Source of the DNA: Lysobacter alkalisoli
GTDB lineage: Bacteria > Pseudomonadota > Gammaproteobacteria > Xanthomonadales > Xanthomonadaceae
Length of the DNA: 64,000 bases
Assembly: GCF_006547045.1 (NCBI RefSeq)
Contig: NZ_CP041242.1
Coordinates: 3,048,001 to 3,112,000 of the forward strand
Reading direction: 5' to 3'
Shown here: in pieces, positions 16,294 through 27,742 of the stretch
How positions within the stretch are numbered: the first letter of the stretch is position 1
Layout: each line of letters opens with the position of its first letter
The notes under the pieces: generated by a model
What the model saw: the letters and a program-made list of their open reading frames with translations, nothing else
The model's database searches: none
What the model was told of the DNA's origin: nothing
Made by a program: the position numbers and the translations under genes

Positions 16294-19200
16294 TCAACCC
16301 ACGAACACCCGCGCGTTGCGGAACATGCGCAGCCACGGCGAGTCGTCGCCCCAGTCCTTCGGCGCCCAGCTCAGGTTGGCGCTGAGCAGGGTGCGTTCGG
16401 GATGCGGCATCATGATCGTGACCCGGCCATCGTCGCTGGACAGGCCGGTGATGCCATCAGGGGAACCGTTCGGATTGAGCGGATAGATGCGGGCGATCTC
16501 GCCGTCGCCGTCGACATAGCGCAGAGCAACGCGCGCTGCAGCGGGATCGAGACTGTCGGAGAACATCGCGCGGCCCTCGCCATGCGCGACCACCACTGGC
16601 AGCCGCGAACCGGCCATGCCGCGCAGCAGCACTGACGGCGACTCGACCACCTCGACCTGGGACAGACGCGCCTCATACTGCTCGCTGGCGTTGCGCAGGA
16701 ACTCGGGCCAGTGCCCGGCACCGGGGATGATCGGCTTGAGTTGGCTCAACATCTGGCAGCCGTTGCAAACACCCAAGGCAAAAGTACCGTCGCGCTCGAA
16801 GAACGCGGCGAACATGTCGCGCAGGACGGAGCGTTCGAGAACCGATGTCGCCCAGCCGCGGCCGGCACCGAGCACGTCGCCATAACTGAAACCGCCGCAG
16901 GCGGCGAGGCCGACGAAATCGGACAGCGCGAAACGACCGGCGATCAGGTCGCTCATGTGCACATCGAAAGCCTCGAAGCCTGCCCTGTCGAACGCACGCG
17001 CCATCTCGACCTGGCCGTTGACGCCCTGCTCGCGCAGGATCGCCACCTTCGGCCGCTTGCCGGTCGCGATGAATGGCGCGGCGATGTCCTCGACCGGGTC
17101 GAACGCAAGCTTCGGGCGCAGGCCCGGTGCCGCGAACCGGCGCGACACTTCGCGCTCCTGGTCGGCGCATTCGGGGTTGTCGCGCAGTTTCTGCATCGCA
17201 TGGGTGGTCGACCACCAGGCATCGAACAGCTCGTCCCAGCGCCATTGGGCGAGCACCTTGCCCTCCTCGTGCACACGGATTGCCGCTGCGGTGGTCGGGC
17301 GGGCGATGCGCTGCGCGCAGTCGATCAGGCCGTGGCGGGCCACCAGGTCGGCGAAGGCAGCGCGATCCTCGGTGGATATCTGCACGACCGCACCGAGTTC
17401 CTCGTTGAACAGGGTCCGGAACGGGTCGTCGCCCCAGCCGTCGAGGTTGATGTCGAGGCCGAGGTGCGAAGCGAATGCCATCTCGCACAGGGTGACAAAG
17501 GCGCCGCCGTCGGAACGGTCGTGGTAGGCCTTGAGCAGGCTCGCCTCACGGGCGTCGCGGATCAGTTCGAAGAAGTCGCGCAGGCGTTGCGGATCGTCGA
17601 GATCGGGCACGCCGACATTTCGGCGGCCGTCCTCCGAGGGCTGTCCGGCGAAGGCCGGCAACTCGCTGCCGCTGGCGCCGGCCAGCACCGCGTCGGGGTG
17701 GCACTGCGCCAGCACCGAAGCACCGAGGCGTTGCTTGCCCGCGCCCAGGCCGATCAGCCACAGCTCGGACTCTTCCTCGCGCTCGAGCAACGGAGTCAAC
17801 TGCCGGCGCACGTCGACCACCGGAGTGAACGCACTGACGATCAGCGAAACCGGCGACACTGATTTGTGTACATCGTCGCCGGCCTGCCACTGCGCCTGCA
17901 TCGACAGCGAGTCCTTGCCGACCGGAATGCTCAGCTCCAGTTCCGGGCACAGTTCCATGCCGACCGCACGGACCGCGTCGAATAGCAACGCATCCTCGCC
18001 GTCGTGGGAGGCGGCCGCCATCCAGTTGGCCGAAAGCTTGATGCGGTTGAGCGATTCCACCGGCGCTGCGCACAGATTGGTGATCGCCTCGCCGACCGCC
18101 ATCCGCGCGGCGGCCTGGGCATCGAGCAGGGCCAGCGGGGTACGCTCGCCGATCGACATCGCCTCACCGGTGAAACCGTCGAAGCCGGTCAGGGTGATCG
18201 CGCAGTCGGCCACCGGCAGCTGCCATGGGCCGACCATCTGGTCGCGTGCGGTCAGGCCGCCGACACTGCGATCGCCGATGGTGACCAGGAAGTTCTTCGA
18301 CGCCACGCTCGGATGCGCCATCACCCGCAGTGCGGCGTCATGCAGCGACAGCTCGCTCCAGTCCAGCGACGGCCACGGGGCGTCGACCGGCCTGGCGGTA
18401 TCGCGATGCATCTTCGGCGCCTTGCCGAACAGCACGTCCATCGGGATGTCGATCGACCAGTCGCGGCCGGGTTCGCCCGCGTTCCCGACCGTGGCGCCAT
18501 GACCCACCACCAGTCGCTCCTCGGCGGTCGCATGACCGACCACCGCGAACGGACAGCGCTCGCGCTCGCAGATCGCGGCGAACTCGTCGACGCGATCTGC
18601 CGGCAGGCCGATCACGTAGCGCTCCTGCGATTCGTTGCACCACAGTTGCATCGGCGACAGCGACGGATCGTCGCTGGGCACCTTGTCGAGGTCGATCACG
18701 CCACCGACACCGGAGTCGTGCAGCAACTCGGGGATCGCGTTGGACAGGCCGCCGGCACCGACATCGTGGACGCTGGCGATCGGGTTGGCGTCGCCGAGCG
18801 CGACACAGTGGTCGATCACCTCCTGGCAGCGGCGCTCCATCTCCGGGTTGTCGCGCTGCACGCTGGCGAAATCAAGCTCCTCGGAACTGGTCCCGGACGC
18901 GACCGAACTGGCGGCGCCCCCACCCAGCCCGATCAGCATCGCCGGGCCGCCGAGCACGATCACGGCATGACCGGGCTTGAGCCCATGCTTGTCGACCTGC
19001 ACCCGGTCGATCGCACCGAGGCCGCCGGCCAGCATGATCGGTTTGTCGTAGGCGCGGGTCAGCACGGTGCCGTCGACCTGGCCCTGGTCGAGCTCGAAGC
19101 TGCGGAAATAGCCGGCCAGGTTCGGGCGGCCGAACTCGTTGTTGAACGCGGCGCCACCGATCGGCCCCTCGATCATGATCTCCAGTGCCGAGGCCATGCG

Positions 19201-20250
19201 CGGGTTCAATGGCCGCTCGCGCTCCCACGGCTGCGGCAGGCCGGGTATGCGCAGGTGCGAGACCGAGAAACCGCTCAGGCCGGCCTTGGGCTTGCCGCCG
19301 CGGCCGGTCGCGCCCTCGTCTCGGATCTCGCCGCCATTGCCGGTCGATGCGCCGGGGAACGGGGCGATCGCGGTCGGATGGTTGTGGGTCTCGACCTTGA
19401 TGCAGAACGCCGAATCGGCCACGCCCTCGCTGCGCCAGGCACCGGTTGCCGGGTCCGGGCGGAAACGTTGGCTCGTGTAGCCCGCAACCACTGCAGCGTT
19501 GTCGCTGTAGGCCGACAGCGTGTGTTCCGGCGTCTGCGCGTGGGTGTTGCGGATCATCCGGAACAGCGACAGAGGCTGCTCACGCCCCTCGATGGTCCAG
19601 CTGGCGTTGAATATCTTGTGCCGGCAATGCTCGGAGTTGGCCTGCGCGAACATCATCAGCTCGACGTCGGCCGGCTGCCGATCGAGCTCGGCGTAGCGCT
19701 CGCGCAGGTAATCGATCTCGTCCCCGGCCAGGGCCAGGCCGAGGCGGCCGTTGGCGTCGTCGAGGTCATCGAGCGCGATCCGCTCCAGCTCCCCGCGCGC
19801 GGGGGCGTTGAACAGCGCCTCGCCGGCCTCGCAGGACTCGAGCAGCGATTGCGTCATCGGATCGTGCAGGACCTTGGCCACGGCGGCCTGCGTCGCAGGA
19901 TCGGCGGGCCAGCCGGCAAGGTCGTAGCGGAAGCCGCGCTCGACCCGCTTCACCGGCAATTCGGCGCCATGCAGCAGCTCGGTGGCCTTGCTCGACCACG
20001 GCGACAGCGTGCCCAGACGCGGGGTCGCATAGCGGGCGGTGGTGCCGTCGGCGGCCGGCTCGAACTCCGGCCGGGCCTGCAGAATCCGGCACAGGATGCC
20101 GATGTCCGGTACCGCGTCCGGCTCGGGCTGGACCCAGTAGACCGGCCATGCGCCGATCAGGCGCAGTTCGGGATGGAGGGCCTGGAGACGGGCTTGGAGG
20201 CGTTCACGTCGGAACGCAGACAGGGCCTGGGGGCCCTCGAGGACGATCAT
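16294..20250 (-). CDS. purL: Phosphoribosylformylglycinamidine synthase (FGAM synthase)
   Basis: This is a long-form PurL of 1,318 residues from the ATG at 20250 ([13 protein letters not shown]). That start matches family N-termini better than upstream ATGs. It uses ATP and glutamine to convert FGAR to FGAM in purine synthesis. The N-terminal domain, two AIRS-like halves and a C-terminal glutamine amidotransferase are all present. The latter has the nucleophile region [10 protein letters not shown] near residue 1165 and a PHPERT motif. The last 165 bases are duplicated at 15165-15330. No PurR-type site could be recognised upstream. Confidence 0.96.
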   Translation of the reverse strand: MIVLEGPQALSAFRRERLQARLQALHPELRLIGAWPVYWVQPEPDAVPDIGILCRILQARPEFEPAADGTTARYATPRLGTLSPWSSKATELLHGAELPVKRVERGFRYDLAGWPADPATQAAVAKVLHDPMTQSLLESCEAGEALFNAPARGELERIALDDLDDANGRLGLALAGDEIDYLRERYAELDRQPADVELMMFAQANSEHCRHKIFNASWTIEGREQPLSLFRMIRNTHAQTPEHTLSAYSDNAAVVAGYTSQRFRPDPATGAWRSEGVADSAFCIKVETHNHPTAIAPFPGASTGNGGEIRDEGATGRGGKPKAGLSGFSVSHLRIPGLPQPWERERPLNPRMASALEIMIEGPIGGAAFNNEFGRPNLAGYFRSFELDQGQVDGTVLTRAYDKPIMLAGGLGAIDRVQVDKHGLKPGHAVIVLGGPAMLIGLGGGAASSVASGTSSEELDFASVQRDNPEMERRCQEVIDHCVALGDANPIASVHDVGAGGLSNAIPELLHDSGVGGVIDLDKVPSDDPSLSPMQLWCNESQERYVIGLPADRVDEFAAICERERCPFAVVGHATAEERLVVGHGATVGNAGEPGRDWSIDIPMDVLFGKAPKMHRDTARPVDAPWPSLDWSELSLHDAALRVMAHPSVASKNFLVTIGDRSVGGLTARDQMVGPWQLPVADCAITLTGFDGFTGEAMSIGERTPLALLDAQAAARMAVGEAITNLCAAPVESLNRIKLSANWMAAASHDGEDALLFDAVRAVGMELCPELELSIPVGKDSLSMQAQWQAGDDVHKSVSPVSLIVSAFTPVVDVRRQLTPLLEREEESELWLIGLGAGKQRLGASVLAQCHPDAVLAGASGSELPAFAGQPSEDGRRNVGVPDLDDPQRLRDFFELIRDAREASLLKAYHDRSDGGAFVTLCEMAFASHLGLDINLDGWGDDPFRTLFNEELGAVVQISTEDRAAFADLVARHGLIDCAQRIARPTTAAAIRVHEEGKVLAQWRWDELFDAWWSTTHAMQKLRDNPECADQEREVSRRFAAPGLRPKLAFDPVEDIAAPFIATGKRPKVAILREQGVNGQVEMARAFDRAGFEAFDVHMSDLIAGRFALSDFVGLAACGGFSYGDVLGAGRGWATSVLERSVLRDMFAAFFERDGTFALGVCNGCQMLSQLKPIIPGAGHWPEFLRNASEQYEARLSQVEVVESPSVLLRGMAGSRLPVVVAHGEGRAMFSDSLDPAAARVALRYVDGDGEIARIYPLNPNGSPDGITGLSSDDGRVTIMMPHPERTLLSANLSWAPKDWGDDSPWLRMFRNARVFVG

Positions 20251-20389
20251 GTCCGGGGAACCGTGCGACATCGGGGGCGCCGATTGTAACCAACACACCC
20301 GTAACCAACACCCCACCCCCGCACCGGATGGGGTGCGTCCGGGCCGAATGGATCGAGCCCGGGCGCCTTCTGCGGCGCTGGCTCAGGGC

Positions 20390-21247
20390 TCAGGCATCAC
20401 CGGCAGGCTGGGCCTGCTGCGCCGCCGTTTCCATCCGCCCAGCCTTGTCCGCAGCCAGCTTGTCGAGGGTCTGGCGCAGGGCCTGCGGCGGCACATAGCC
20501 ACCGACCTGGATACCGTCCTCGGTCAGGATCATCGGGGTACCGGTCAGCCCGGCACGCTGGCCGACGTTGTACTGCATGTTCACGGTGGTCTTGCAGTCG
20601 CGGTCCGGCACCGGCCTCTCTGCCTTGGCGTCGGTCATCGCCTTGCGACGATCCGACGCGCACCAGACCGAGACCATCTTCCGGTAGTCCTCGCTGCCGA
20701 TTCCCATGCGCGGGAACGCCAGGTATTCGATCGCGATGCCTTGCTTGTTGTACTCGGCGATCTCGTCGTGCATGCGGCGGCAGTAGCCGCATTCGACGTC
20801 GGTGAAGACGGTGACGGTGTGCACGGGCTTGGCCGGAGCGAACACGATGCGCTCGCCGGCCGGAATGGTCTTGAGCAGGTCGCGACGCATCGTCGACAGA
20901 CTGTCCTCGCTGAGGTTGCGCTCGGCGACCGCGTCGAACAGCGCACCGCCCTGGCCGGGCAGGAACATGTAGCGGCCATCATCGCTGACGTAGACGATCT
21001 GGCCGCCGACGATGACCTCGCGGAAGCCCGGCAGCGGCGCCGCACCGATGTGGTCGGCGTTCAGATTCGGGCTGAGAATGCGTACGGCCGCGAGTGCGCG
21101 CTCTTCAGGCGTGCCCTCGGCGGGCTGGACGCCTGCCGGCGGCTGGGCGGTCTGCGAGGACCGGGCGGCCGGGGCGTCGTCCTGGGGCGACTGGGCGCAG
21201 GCGGAAAGGCTGATGGCGCCGAGCACGGCAATGAGGATGCGCTTCAT
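20390..21247 (-). CDS. dsbC: DsbC-like thiol:disulfide interchange lipoprotein
   Basis: This 285-residue protein starts at 21247 after AAGGA; a TTG one codon earlier is possible. It has a lipoprotein-type signal (SLSACA), a Pro/Ala-rich linker, a DsbC_N dimerisation-like domain (about residues 50-110) and a thioredoxin-fold domain with the active-site pair CGYC near residue 155. A cis-Pro loop (GLTGTPM) follows. It should isomerise wrong disulfides in the periplasm, useful for secreted proteins such as type II substrates. A lipid anchor would be unusual for classical soluble DsbC but is common in Xanthomonadales. Confidence 0.88.
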   Translation of the reverse strand: MKRILIAVLGAISLSACAQSPQDDAPAARSSQTAQPPAGVQPAEGTPEERALAAVRILSPNLNADHIGAAPLPGFREVIVGGQIVYVSDDGRYMFLPGQGGALFDAVAERNLSEDSLSTMRRDLLKTIPAGERIVFAPAKPVHTVTVFTDVECGYCRRMHDEIAEYNKQGIAIEYLAFPRMGIGSEDYRKMVSVWCASDRRKAMTDAKAERPVPDRDCKTTVNMQYNVGQRAGLTGTPMILTEDGIQVGGYVPPQALRQTLDKLAADKAGRMETAAQQAQPAGDA

Positions 21248-21471
21248 CAAGTCTGGGTCCTTGGTTCCGGGCGAGTCCCGGGCACATAGGTTAAGGGGGG
21301 AACGGATTGTGGCACGTCGTACGGGCAGGAGCAGGCGACGTGGTTCAGGTTTGACGCAGGGCTACCCAGGCACGGCCGGAAACACCCAAGCGGTTCAAGC
21401 TTTCTTGGCGCTGGGACAGGGCGCCTTAGGCGCTAGCGGGAGTTGGAAGCACGGCCCGGGGCGAGAGATCC

Positions 21472-21496
21472 GCAACGCAAACTTCGGGAGCTTCAT
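21472..21496 (-). repeat. 25-bp inverted repeat flanking xerD (left copy)
   Basis: Reads, in reverse complement, as ATGAAGCTCCCGAAGTTTGC plus five bases. It matches 22507-22531 in inverted orientation with two mismatches. The two copies bracket xerD. Confidence 0.7.
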
Positions 21497-21522
21497 TGGC
21501 GCGCGCACCAAGGGAGCGGGCG

Positions 21523-22476
21523 TCACCCTCGGGGGTGGTGCTTCGCATGCAGCTGCTTGAGCTGCTCGCGCGCGACCAGGGTGTAGATCTGGGTGGTCGA
21601 GAGCGAGCTGTGGCCGAGCAGCATCTGCAGCGAACGCAGATCGGCACCGTGGTTGAGCAGGTGGGTGGCGAAGCTGTGACGCAGGCCATGGGGACTGATC
21701 CGGGCCGGGTCGATGCCGGCCACCCCGGCGTAGCGCTTGACCAGCTGCCAGAATTGTTGCCGGCTCGGCGCCTGTCCCTTGGGGTCGAGGAACAGGGCCG
21801 GCAGCGCGCGCTTGCCGGCCAGTTGCGGCCGAGCCTCGCCGAGATAGCGTTCCAGCCAGTGCCGGGCCTCCTCGCCCAACGGCACCAGTCGTTCCTTGCT
21901 TCCCTTGCCGGTCACCCGCAGCACGCCCTGGCGCAGGTTGACCGCGGTCGCCGGCAGGTCGACCAGTTCGCTGACGCGCAGGCCGCAGGCATACATCAGC
22001 TCCAGCATCGCGCGGTCGCGCAGGCCGAGCGGGTTATCGGTGTCGGGCGCCGCCAGCAGGGCATCGACCTGGCTCTCGGTGATCGCCTTGGGCAGCGAAC
22101 GCGGCAGTCTCGGGGGCTCCAGCAACGCGGTCGGGTCGTCGCCGCGCGTGCCCTGGCGCACGCACCAGGCGTAGTACGCCCGCAGCGAGGACAGCAGGCG
22201 GGCCGTGCTACGCGGCGAGTAGCCCTGCTCGGCGCGCCAGGCGAGGTAGCGGAACAGGGTTTCGCGGTCGGCTTTTTCCAGCCCGCCATCGCGCAGGTTG
22301 CGCCAGCGGGCGAACCCCTCCAGGTCACGCCGGTAACTGGCCAGGGTCGCCTGCGCCAAGCCGTTTTCGGCCCAGATCGCGTCGAGGAAGGCCTCGATGC
22401 CACGCTGGTCGGGCTCCGGCACCGGTGGCATCTGCATCACGTACTGGCGGCGGTCGGCGGGGGATTTGCGTGGCAT
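21523..22476 (-). CDS. xerD: Tyrosine recombinase XerD
   Basis: The start at 22476 ([12 protein letters not shown]) gives 317 residues. An N-terminal SAM-like core-binding domain (about 25-110) precedes the catalytic domain with Arg in CGLRVSEL, Lys in GKGSKER, the [10 protein letters not shown] block, GHSS and the nucleophile Tyr in TTQIYT. XerD acts with XerC at dif to resolve chromosome dimers. XerC, not in this window, has a similar pattern, but length and motif spacing favour XerD. It is flanked by 25-bp inverted repeats, although nothing suggests the gene itself is mobile. Confidence 0.9.
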   Translation of the reverse strand: MPRKSPADRRQYVMQMPPVPEPDQRGIEAFLDAIWAENGLAQATLASYRRDLEGFARWRNLRDGGLEKADRETLFRYLAWRAEQGYSPRSTARLLSSLRAYYAWCVRQGTRGDDPTALLEPPRLPRSLPKAITESQVDALLAAPDTDNPLGLRDRAMLELMYACGLRVSELVDLPATAVNLRQGVLRVTGKGSKERLVPLGEEARHWLERYLGEARPQLAGKRALPALFLDPKGQAPSRQQFWQLVKRYAGVAGIDPARISPHGLRHSFATHLLNHGADLRSLQMLLGHSSLSTTQIYTLVAREQLKQLHAKHHPRG

Positions 22477-22506
22477 GCGGACCAGCTTACATGGGCGCAT
22501 GCGCCC

Positions 22507-22531
22507 ATGAAGCTCCCAAAGTTTGCGCTGC
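22507..22531 (+). repeat. 25-bp inverted repeat flanking xerD (right copy)
   Basis: Inverted partner of 21472-21496. The segment 22512-22540 also folds on itself (AAGTTTGC / GCAAACTT), and a 16-bp perfect palindrome (TGGGCGCATGCGCCCA) lies just upstream. Confidence 0.7.
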
Positions 22532-22557
22532 AAACTTCGGGCGCCAGGCATGTTTCC

Positions 22558-22667
22558 GGAAGCCGGTGGCCATGGGTTTGCGGGACACGCCGTGAATACA
22601 TCCATGGAGGCTCATCCGAAACGTCCATGTTTCGGAAGGTCCCGCAAACCCATGGCCACCGGCTTCC
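22558..22667. repeat. Long inverted-repeat element, copy A (perfect 29-bp arms)
   Basis: Perfect 29-bp inverted arms, 22558-22586 and 22639-22667, enclose 52 bases that hold an inner hairpin (CCGAAAC / GTTTCGG). Read on the minus strand, the loop shares a core with copies B (30.8 kb) and C (43.6 kb): a CATGGAYG loop, then GAGCC and ACGGCGTGTC. The arm sequence is unique to this copy. Confidence 0.85.
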
Positions 22668-22732
22668 CCCGTAGAGACCTCCGTCGCTTGGCGAAGATCC
22701 TTGCAGAACCCGCCCCACGCTATCCTGACGCG

Positions 22733-23209
22733 ATGACCGAATCTGTTCCGCCCTCTCCCGCCACACCGGCCGCGCTGGTCGGTCGCCGCCTGCTCGCCCT
22801 GTTCTACGACGTGTGGCCGACGGTGGCGATCTGGATGCTGCTGTCGCTGCTGTTCAACCTCGGCTATCTGCTGGCCGGGCACGGCGAACGCGAGTACATC
22901 GCCCCGTTCACCCTGCTTGGCTGGCTGCTGTGGCTGGCGTGCTGGGGCGTGGCCGGGCTGTACGCAACCATCAGCTGGCGCCGCGGCGGGCAGACCCTGG
23001 GCATGCGACCGTGGCGGCTGCGGGTGGTCGCGGCCGACGGCAGCCGCCCCGACATGCGCGCGCTATGGCTGCGCTATGCGGTCGGCAGCCTGTCGCTGCT
23101 GGCCGCGGGGCTGGGCTTCTGGTGGGCCTGGCTCGACCGCGACCGCCTGACCTGGCACGACCGCGCGAGCGGCACACGGCTGGTACGGACACCAAAAGCG
23201 AGGAAATAG
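22733..23209 (+). CDS. RDD family membrane protein
   Basis: This 158-residue protein starts MTESVPP and has three hydrophobic spans (about residues 22-50, 62-85 and 115-135). The first is preceded by RRLLALFYDVWPT, a form of the R-D-D signature, and RGGQTLGMRPWRLRVV is the usual RDD loop. Function is poorly defined; some members affect ion transport or stress. It converges on lptG across a long terminator hairpin. Confidence 0.82.
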   Translation: MTESVPPSPATPAALVGRRLLALFYDVWPTVAIWMLLSLLFNLGYLLAGHGEREYIAPFTLLGWLLWLACWGVAGLYATISWRRGGQTLGMRPWRLRVVAADGSRPDMRALWLRYAVGSLSLLAAGLGFWWAWLDRDRLTWHDRASGTRLVRTPKARK

Positions 23210-23283
23210 TGGAGAGGAGTGAGAAAAGAGTGGGAGCGATGGGTGGTTCCATCTCTTTTCTCACTCCTTCTTCACTCTCCACT
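23208..23283. terminator. Bidirectional terminator between RDD gene and lptG
   Basis: A long stem made of AGTGGAGAG and a 14-bp GAGTGAGAAAAGAG on the left pairs with the reverse complement on the right, with an eight-base bulge. Its A-rich and T-rich flanks act as a T-run in either direction. The RDD stop codon lies inside the left arm. Confidence 0.75.
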
Positions 23284-23288
23284 GCTTT

Positions 23289-24389
23289 CTACCCCGACCG
23301 CCGCCGGAACAGCCACACCGACACCCCGACCATGATCAGGGTCGGCAGCAGGTAGGCGATGCGGAAGTCGAACTTGAGCACCTTGGCCAACTGCACGAAC
23401 TGCGCCTGCAGCAGGTAGAAGCCGAGCCCGAACACGATGCCGATGAACAGCCGCCTGCCGGTACCGCCACTGCGCAGCATGCCGAACGCGAACGGGATCG
23501 CCGCCAGGCACAGCGCCAGCACGTTGAACGGGTAGAACCAGCGGCCCCAGTAATGCTCCTTGAAGTCGCCGGCATCGAGGTCGTTGCGCTCGCGGTAGTC
23601 GATCGCCTGGCGCAGGTCGCTTGCGGACAGGTAGCGCGGCCGGTCGGTGCCAGCCGACAGCGCGGTGGCGTCCAGGCGCGACTCCCAGCGCTCCTCGTCG
23701 ACATGGGTCTCGCTGACCGAGCGCGCGTCGAAGAAGGTCCGGGTCACGTCGCGCAACAACCAGCCGCCCGGCCGGTGCTCGGCGACCTTGGCCTGCGCCA
23801 TCGACTGCAGCCGGCCGTCATCGGCAAACTCGTACAGCCACACGTCGTGCAACTCGATCCAGCTGTCGCCGCCCTCGGCACGTTCCTGGCCGCCGGCGGC
23901 GTTGAGGATGGTATCGCCCTCGCGCGCCCATACGCCGGAATAGCGGGCGACGATCATGTTGTCGGACTTGGCCGAGCTCTTGAGCGCGTCGGCGCGACGC
24001 TGTCCGTTCGGCCCGGCAGTCTCGCCGCTGATCACCATCAGCAGGGTCAGCACCGCCACCGCACCGGCCACCGCCATGCTGATCCGCCGCCGCGACAGGC
24101 CGATCGCGCGCAGCGCGGTCAGCTCCGAGGTCGCCGACAGCTGGCCCAGCCCCATCAGCGAGCCGATCACCGCCGCGTACGGGAACAGGTAATGGGCCCG
24201 CCGCGGCACGGTCAGGCCGACATGGGCCAGTGCCTGGACGAAGCCATAGCGGCCCTTGCCAAGGTCACCGAGCTCGCCGACCAGAGCCAGCATCACGTCC
24301 AGCCCCAGCAGCACCGCCCAGCTCAGCGTCACCGAAGCCAGCACCACGCGGGCCACGTACAGGTCGTGGATCCGGGGACCTATTTTCAT
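23289..24389 (-). CDS. lptG: LPS export ABC transporter permease LptG
   Basis: The ATG at 24389 overlaps the lptF stop as ATGA and gives 366 residues. Six membrane helices flank a periplasmic beta-jellyroll region (about 110-260), as in the LptF/LptG family. With LptF and two LptB ATPases it extracts lipopolysaccharide from the inner membrane and passes it to LptC. The gene ends in a basic tail after VSVWLFRRR. Confidence 0.92.
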   Translation of the reverse strand: MKIGPRIHDLYVARVVLASVTLSWAVLLGLDVMLALVGELGDLGKGRYGFVQALAHVGLTVPRRAHYLFPYAAVIGSLMGLGQLSATSELTALRAIGLSRRRISMAVAGAVAVLTLLMVISGETAGPNGQRRADALKSSAKSDNMIVARYSGVWAREGDTILNAAGGQERAEGGDSWIELHDVWLYEFADDGRLQSMAQAKVAEHRPGGWLLRDVTRTFFDARSVSETHVDEERWESRLDATALSAGTDRPRYLSASDLRQAIDYRERNDLDAGDFKEHYWGRWFYPFNVLALCLAAIPFAFGMLRSGGTGRRLFIGIVFGLGFYLLQAQFVQLAKVLKFDFRIAYLLPTLIMVGVSVWLFRRRSG

Positions 24390-25468
24390 GCGCGGACCCT
24401 CGGCCGGCGCATGCGGCCGTCGGTGGAATACAGCCAGACCCCGACCACAAGCAGCGGCAGCACCAGCCACCACAGGCCGAGCACCGGCGGGATCGTGCCC
24501 TTGGCCAGCCAGCCGGACCCCACCAGCATCAGGTTGACGCCGATCAGGTAACCGAGGAAGCCCATCAGCATCGGCCCGTAGCGGGCCTGACGCGGCATGC
24601 TGCGCGCCAGCGGAATCGCCATCAGGGCGAAGGCCAGTGCCAGCAGCGGCGGTGCCAGCCGGCGATGCAGCTGGGCCACCGCCTCCGGCCGCGGGTCGCC
24701 GACCAGGGCAACGGTCGGCAGCGCCTTGGGCTCATCGAGGTCGAACTTCTCCTTGCCGGGCGGCATCCGCACCTCATTGCTGGCGTAGCGCATCAGCCGG
24801 TAGTCCTGGCCACCATTGCGGGGGCCCTCGACCTCGAAGCCGTTGTTCAGCACCAGATAGCGCTCGCCATCCTCGCCTGCCTTGAGCAGGCCCTCGTTGG
24901 AGGTAGTCACGTTGATGCGGTCGTCGGACTGGCGGTAGACGAAGACCCGGTCGAAGCGCCTGCCGTCGCCGGTCATCTCACCGACGAAGGCGACCCCGCC
25001 ACCGCCCGGCAGCTCGGTGAAGCGCCCCGGCTCCAGTCCGGCGACGAGGGTGTTGCGGTTGGCCTCGTTGATCAGCTCCCGCGACAGCCGCTCGGCCCAC
25101 GGCCCCAGCCACAGCGAACAGGCCGCGACCACGGCCACCAGCGGCACCATCACCCACAGCAGCGGCTTGAGCATGCGTCGCGGGCCGACCCCGATCGAGG
25201 CGATCACCGGCATCTCGGCATCGCGGTAGAGCCGCCCCATGGCCATCATCAAGCCCAGCATCAGTGCCAACGGCATGATCACCGGCAACCAGTTCAACAG
25301 CACCAGGCCAAGCTGGGCCAGCAACAGCCCCGCCGGCACTCGGCCACGGGCGATGTCGCCAAGCACGTCGGTCAGGGCGCCGCCCACGCAGACGATCAGC
25401 AGCACCGTCAGGGTGGCCAGGACAGCCTGGGCGAATTCACCCAGCAGGTATCGGTCGAGCTTCGGCAT
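24386..25468 (-). CDS. lptF: LPS export ABC transporter permease LptF
   Basis: This 360-residue protein starts MPKLDRYLLGEF, the usual LptF N-terminus, with six predicted helices and a central periplasmic domain. It is first in the lptF-lptG pair and divergent from pepA, as in many gammaproteobacteria. No Shine-Dalgarno sequence is visible before the ATG, and a TTGACA box lies unusually close upstream, so translation may be leaderless (inference). Confidence 0.92.
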   Translation of the reverse strand: MPKLDRYLLGEFAQAVLATLTVLLIVCVGGALTDVLGDIARGRVPAGLLLAQLGLVLLNWLPVIMPLALMLGLMMAMGRLYRDAEMPVIASIGVGPRRMLKPLLWVMVPLVAVVAACSLWLGPWAERLSRELINEANRNTLVAGLEPGRFTELPGGGGVAFVGEMTGDGRRFDRVFVYRQSDDRINVTTSNEGLLKAGEDGERYLVLNNGFEVEGPRNGGQDYRLMRYASNEVRMPPGKEKFDLDEPKALPTVALVGDPRPEAVAQLHRRLAPPLLALAFALMAIPLARSMPRQARYGPMLMGFLGYLIGVNLMLVGSGWLAKGTIPPVLGLWWLVLPLLVVGVWLYSTDGRMRRPRVRA

Positions 25469-25479
25469 CAGGCGGGCTT

Positions 25480-25508
25480 GCTTTAGAATCGGGGGTTCTC
25501 TGTGTCAA
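25480..25508 (-). promoter_or_regulatory. Possible sigma-70 promoter for lptFG
   Basis: A consensus TTGACA lies at 25503-25508 on the minus strand, with TAAAGC 17 bases downstream (25480-25485). The expected start site would be only about five bases before the lptF ATG, leaving no room for a ribosome-binding site. The -10 match is weak. Confidence 0.35.
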
Positions 25509-25621
25509 TGGCCGGCGCACATGTCCGTGCCACCGCCACACGCCGGGCAACGCATCGCCCCGGCATCCAGACCGTCGATTGTACGGAACCATTCATCGCA
25601 TAACTCCCGGGAATCTGTTTC

Positions 25622-27112
<1,491 letters not shown>

Positions 27113-27125
27113 CCTGCCCCGCCCC

Positions 27126-27548
27126 ATGCGCGCCGACTTCTACCTGATCGCCAAGCCGCGGTTCCGCGAGGAGCCGCTGCGGCTGGTCTGCGAGCTGGCC
27201 CGCAAGGCCTACGAGACCGGCACCCCGACCCTGGTGCTGGCGCGCGACGCCGCGCAGGCCGAGCAGCTCGACGATCTGTTGTGGGCGTTCGACCCGGACG
27301 CGTTCATCCCGCACCAGATCGTCGGCGTGGATGCCGACGAGGACGAGGCCGAAGTGCTGATCGCCGCGCCCGATGCCGACGTGCCGTTGCGGCCGATCGT
27401 GATCAACCTGCGCGACGGCGCGGTCGAGGGCGACTTCGAGCGGGTGCTTGAAGTGGTCCCGGCCGACCAGGACGCGCGCGGCCCGCTGCGCGAGCGCTGG
27501 AAGCACTACCAGGCGCGCGGCATCGATGTGAACAAATACGACATGTGA
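27126..27548 (+). CDS. holC: DNA polymerase III chi subunit
   Basis: This 140-residue protein starts 13 bases after pepA. It shows the chi pattern: MRADFYLI start, [13 protein letters not shown], a [14 protein letters not shown] motif and the acidic C-terminal segment ending [16 protein letters not shown]. Chi links the clamp loader, through psi, to single-strand binding protein at the replication fork. The pepA-holC-valS order is standard. Confidence 0.92.
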   Translation: MRADFYLIAKPRFREEPLRLVCELARKAYETGTPTLVLARDAAQAEQLDDLLWAFDPDAFIPHQIVGVDADEDEAEVLIAAPDADVPLRPIVINLRDGAVEGDFERVLEVVPADQDARGPLRERWKHYQARGIDVNKYDM

Positions 27549-27742
27549 CTTTTGACTCCCTTCCCCTGCTTGCGGGGGACAAACCGGCAGGGACTGCCGG
27601 TTTGGACGCCGAAGGCGCCCGAAGGGTGAGCCACATGGATGTGGCGAATCCACGTGTCCGAAGGGCGGATGGGGCGCTTTCGCCCTCACCCCAACCCTCT
27701 CCCGCACGCGGGAGAGGGGGCAAAGAAGACAACCTTGAAACC
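27549..27742. repeat. Mosaic of REP-like hairpins in the holC-valS gap
   Basis: This 194-bp spacer holds several hairpins: CCCTGCTTGCGGGG near 27565, AAACCGGCAG / CTGCCGGTTT near 27582-27604, GCCA-CATGGATG-TGGC near 27631-27646, and CTCTCCCGC / GCGGGAGAG near 27695-27717. The last belongs to a widespread repeat starting CCCTCACCCCAACCC. The CATGGATG loop is the same octamer seen in copy C of the long inverted-repeat family. The reading frame runs through from upstream, but valS starts at 27743. Confidence 0.6.

Noticed and set aside
18004-20289. A long plus-strand open frame of 761 codons inside purL
   Set aside because: It is antisense to purL and follows from GC-rich codon bias; its composition (Arg/His/Gln/Ala-rich) is typical of shadow frames and no domain is visible.
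21523-22476. xerD as an integrase of a genomic island
   Set aside because: Length and motifs match the housekeeping XerD, and no attachment-site duplication or tRNA was found; only short inverted repeats flank it.
22733-23209. Longer start for the RDD protein reading into the inverted repeat
   Set aside because: The upstream part is encoded by the long inverted-repeat element; the ATG at 22733 gives the normal RDD length.
27549-27742. A T-box or other leader regulating valS
   Set aside because: No T-box consensus, valine codon run or leader peptide is present; the spacer is repeat-derived hairpins.
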